This document shows positions 9,376 through 12,157 of a DNA stretch of 12,157 nt, piece after piece. The DNA is from Podila epigama (taxonomy: Eukaryota; Mortierellomycota; Mortierellomycetes; Mortierellales; Mortierellaceae). How positions within the stretch are numbered: the stretch's first letter is position 1; every line of letters begins with the position of its first letter. A model generated the notes under the pieces. The model made no database searches, was not told the origin of the DNA, and worked only from the letters and a program-made list of their open reading frames with translations. The translations under genes and the position numbers were made by a program. The stretch is from NCBI GenBank assembly GCA_015679605.1, contig JAAAVE010000478.1:1-12157 (forward strand). The letters are read 5' to 3'.

Positions 9376-9389
9376 TAGAATAGTAACAT
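9375..9389 (-). promoter_or_regulatory. Four-codon uORF overlapping the VPS52 start (TAATG)
   Basis: An ATG at 9389-9387 opens a frame of four codons (MLLF) that ends with TAA at 9377-9375. The last A of this stop is the A of the VPS52 ATG, making TAATG. If the transcript begins upstream of 9389, VPS52 translation would need leaky scanning or reinitiation. The sequence is plain; the function is inference. Confidence 0.6.
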
Positions 9390-9722
9390 AAGACGATGAT
9401 GTGTGTTAAGCGAGATGTCGAAAAGGAGGATGAAAAAAAGGAATCATTGTCTCTCCTTTCTCTCTCAAGAAAGGCTCGAGTCAAGTTGAACCACTTCAAG
9501 TCACGTTTTTTTAAAGGCAATCCCATCCCTTTTTGTGCCTTCTCCACATTCTCCAAGCAGGCGTCTCCATCATCCTTCATCCTTACTTCTCTCTTGCCCT
9601 TGTCATTCGTTCCTGCATCACTTTCACGGCGGACCCATCACTTCTGCCAGGCCTAGCATTCGCCTTGTTTTTCTCTATTCTTTTCTCTGTATACCCGTTT
9701 TTCATCACATCTTACACTTGTC
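9376..9722. promoter_or_regulatory. Divergent promoter region, VPS52 and beta-adaptin
   Basis: The 347-bp space between two start codons that point away from each other must carry both promoters and leaders. It contains CT-rich tracts (about 9447-9467 and 9535-9600), a TCACGT half E-box at 9501-9506, a TTTAAA at 9510-9515 that might act as a TATA-like box, and a short inverted pair TTGAA/TTCAA near 9486-9499. The last 100 bases before ATG 9723 are pyrimidine-rich, as is common in fungal leaders. None of these sites is proven. Confidence 0.55.
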
Positions 9723-12051
9723 ATGTCTGACGCCAAGTTCTTTCAACGAGGTACTTTTATTACCCTCCTTGTTCAGATGCTTTTGACCCATCAGTTGACC
9801 CACGAAGCACGTCAAACTTCCTTTCCATTCACACAATCTCCTCCTCCTCCATCTGCTTTGCCCTCTTAGGCAAGATTCAGGAGCTCCGCTTGGAGCTCAA
9901 CTCGGATAAGAAGGACAGAAACCACACTCGCAAAAAGGCAACCTTGAAAAAGATTGTCGCCAATATGACCATGGGTAACGACATGTCATCACTTTACCCA
10001 GATGTCATTGCATGCATGGCCATTCCAGTTCTTGAGGTCAAGAAGATGGTGTATCTCTTTTTGATTAATTACGCCAAGAGCAAGCCCGAGATGGCTCTTG
10101 ATGCCATTAATACCTTCCGCAGAGTAAGAGTGGCGACAGGAAGAGCAAGAATATTATGTGTGTTACACATACCGAATTTGATTCCAGATGGCTAATCAAA
10201 ATGCGTGTTGCTTTGCTATTTTTTATATTTATCACAGGACGTTGAGGATCCTAATCCACTTATCCGTGCATTGGCCATTCGGACGATGGGATATATCCAT
10301 GTTGACAAAGTCACTGCTTGCTTGATCCAACCACTTCGCCATTGCATGCGTGACCAGGATCCATATGTTCGCAAAACGGCGGCTGTTTGTGTCGCCAAAC
10401 TGTTTATGCAGGATCGCCATCTTGTTGAGAATGCTGGTTTCATCGATCTCTTGCGAGATATGCTTGTTGATTCAAATCCTACGGTAAGCCCTCTATGCGT
10501 ATTTTTGCACTAGATACACGCTTTTACGCTTGTCTAGTTCTAGTTCTAGGACCTTGACACGATCCCCCTTCTCTCCCATTATCATTTTAGGTGGTTGCGA
10601 ATGCTGTTGCTTCCCTGACCGAGATTTCTGAACGTTCAGACCACATCCAATTGAAGCTCAACATGTCCATTGCCAGCAAGCTGGTGACAGCTTTGAATGA
10701 GTGCTCAGAGTAAGTCAACTTTTTCCTCCTCAAGATATTTGTACATATATTTTTTCTCGTTCTTGGTGAGCCTTGCCTCTTTTTTTTTATTTTTAGCATG
10801 CTGTTGCCTATTTTTTTTTAATACTGCATTTTCAATGATGATCACATCAAGTCGCATATTCATAATATTGTCACTACTATCGAGCATGTACTCAAAATGG
10901 ATGGTCAATCTCACACTGTCGTTTCTCTGTTTTGTTTCGCGTTACGGCATACATTAGATGGGGTCAGACCTATATTTTGGAGTCATTGATGTTTGTGGTG
11001 CCTCAGGAACCCGGAGACGCCGAAATGCTTGCAGAGCGAATCGTCCCCCGTCTCCAACACGCCAACTCGGCTGTCGTCCTGACTGCTGTCAAAGTCATTG
11101 TCTATCTTATGAACTATATGACCAAGGAAGAGGATATCTCCAACATGTGCAAAAAGCTTTCGCCTCCACTTGGTAATGACCTCCTTTTCAAGATGGCGTT
11201 TTTTTCTTCTTCTTCTTCTTCTCTCTTGTAACGGCTCAAGAGCACATTGAGCAAACGACGACTCACGATTTTCACTCCGCATTCCCTTCCATGTATCACT
11301 AGTGACTCTACTTTCAAGTGGACCAGAGGTGCAATATGTTGGCTTGCGCAACATTCTGCTGGTGATTCAAAAGCACCCAGAGATTCTCAAGAACGACATC
11401 AAGGTCTTCTTTTGCAAATACAACGATCCCATCTACGTCAAGATGGCCAAACTCGAGATCATGTTTAGATTGGCAAGCGAGAATAACGTGGAACAGGTCT
11501 TGTCAGAGCTCAAGGAATATGCCACTGAGGTTGATGTCGATTTTGTCCGCAAGGCTGTGCGGTCCATTGGACGATTGGCTGTCAAGATCGAGTCCACCGC
11601 CCAACGTTGTGTCGAAGCCCTGTTGGAGCTCATCCAGACCAAGGTCAACTATGTTGTTCAGGAGTCGATTGTGGTTATCAAGGATATTTTCAGGAAATAC
11701 CCTAACCAGTACGAGTCCATTATTGGCATTCTCTGTGAGAACTTGGATAACCTGGATGAACCCGAGGCCAAGGCAGCCATGATCTGGATCATTGGCCAGT
11801 ACGCCGACAGAATTGAAAACTCGGACGAGCTTCTAGAAGACTTTTTGTATAGCTTCTTGGAGGAGACGGTTGAGGTGCAGCTTGCCCTCTTGACAGCGAC
11901 CGTTAAGCTCTTTATTAAGCGCCCTACTGCTGGTCAGGATTTGGTGCCCAAGGTCCTCAAATGGGCCACAGAGGAGGTTGACAACCCCGATTTGAGAGAT
12001 CGCGGATACATTTACTGGCGATTGCTCTCCACAGATGTTGCTGCCGCAAAG
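9723..12051 (+). CDS. APL2: AP complex beta subunit (beta-adaptin), 5' part
   Basis: Large subunit of a clathrin adaptor complex; AP-1 works at trans-Golgi/endosome membranes, AP-2 at the plasma membrane. Exons: 9723-9750, 9870-10123, 10238-10483, 10591-10709, 10958-11172, 11303-12051; 1611 nt, 537 codons, all GT-AG with matching phases. The next intron starts at 12052 (GTAATT) and runs off the window. The start [11 protein letters not shown], the LNSDKK segment, [127 protein letters not shown] and [16 protein letters not shown] are hallmark alpha-solenoid motifs of the beta trunk. About two thirds to three quarters of the protein is present; the hinge and any ear domain lie outside. I favour AP-1 beta from the overall match to fungal Apl2-type proteins, but AP-2 beta or a subunit shared by both complexes is possible, so the symbol is provisional. 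Confidence 0.95.
11198..11225 (+). repeat. (TTC)n tract in beta-adaptin intron 5
   Basis: A T-run followed by about six TTC units and TCTC lies in the intron 11173-11302. It is a simple repeat and a likely polymorphic microsatellite. Confidence 0.85.
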
Positions 12052-12157
12052 GTAATTTTCATGTTTTCATGTTTTAATGTTTTCAATTTTTTCCATTTCT
12101 TCCCACTGTCCTCGAATCCTAACATTTTTTTTAATTTTTTTTTTTTTTTGCTTCTTT
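12052..12157 (+). other. Partial intron of the beta-adaptin gene, rich in T
   Basis: The exon ends GCC GCA AAG and is followed by GTAATT. The rest of the window is T-rich with TTTTCATGTTTT-like repeats and no acceptor that restores family sequence, so the intron continues past the edge. Confidence 0.8.

Noticed and set aside
9215-9580. A 121-codon minus-strand frame covering the VPS52 promoter
   Set aside because: It overlaps VPS52 exon 1 in another frame and shows no family motif; the VPS52 frame there connects properly to conserved exons.
1-12157. Transposons, tRNA or rRNA genes, or a novel multi-gene defence or metabolic cluster
   Set aside because: No terminal repeats, target duplications, RNA gene motifs or mobile enzymes were seen, and the identified genes are mostly ordinary housekeeping genes with unrelated roles apart from the two traffic genes.

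Overview
This window is nuclear DNA from a filamentous fungus, most likely an early-diverging lineage (Mucoromycota, perhaps Mucorales). Every gene carries spliceosomal introns, mostly about 85 to 180 nt with GTATGT/GTAAGT-like donors and YAG acceptors. The non-coding parts are full of poly-T, (TTTG)n and (TG)n tracts. The encoded proteins are eukaryotic housekeeping types. The lineage is inferred from gene style and protein flavour, not from a search.

Layout, left to right. (1) 49-280, + strand: last exon of a cytochrome P450 that begins outside the window. (2) 281-1233: about 950 bp of repeat-rich intergenic DNA. (3) 1234-2494, +: a transcription factor with two C-terminal C2H2 zinc fingers, a proline/serine-rich middle and a short acidic-aromatic N-terminal part; its reading frame is unclear near 1316-1383. 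(4) 2814-5288, +: complete ADE4 (glutamine PRPP amidotransferase), 8 exons and 513 residues. (5) 5452-9375, -: complete VPS52 (GARP/EARP tethering subunit), 15 exons and about 750 residues, convergent with ADE4. (6) 9723-12051 and beyond, +: first six exons (537 codons) of a beta-adaptin (AP-1/AP-2 large subunit, closest in flavour to fungal AP-1 beta), divergent from VPS52 and cut by the right edge inside an intron.

ADE4 performs the committed step of purine synthesis. VPS52 and the beta-adaptin both act in vesicle traffic at the trans-Golgi/endosome boundary and share a 347-bp divergent promoter region, which is the only neighbour relation that suggests joint function. The P450 and the zinc-finger gene have no visible link to the others.

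I found no sign of a new multi-gene system, mobile element, CRISPR array or RNA gene. The items most worth checking are the frame break in the zinc-finger gene, a four-codon uORF whose stop overlaps the VPS52 start, a probable GC-AG intron and an in-frame alternative acceptor in VPS52, and a TG repeat lying directly on an ADE4 splice acceptor.
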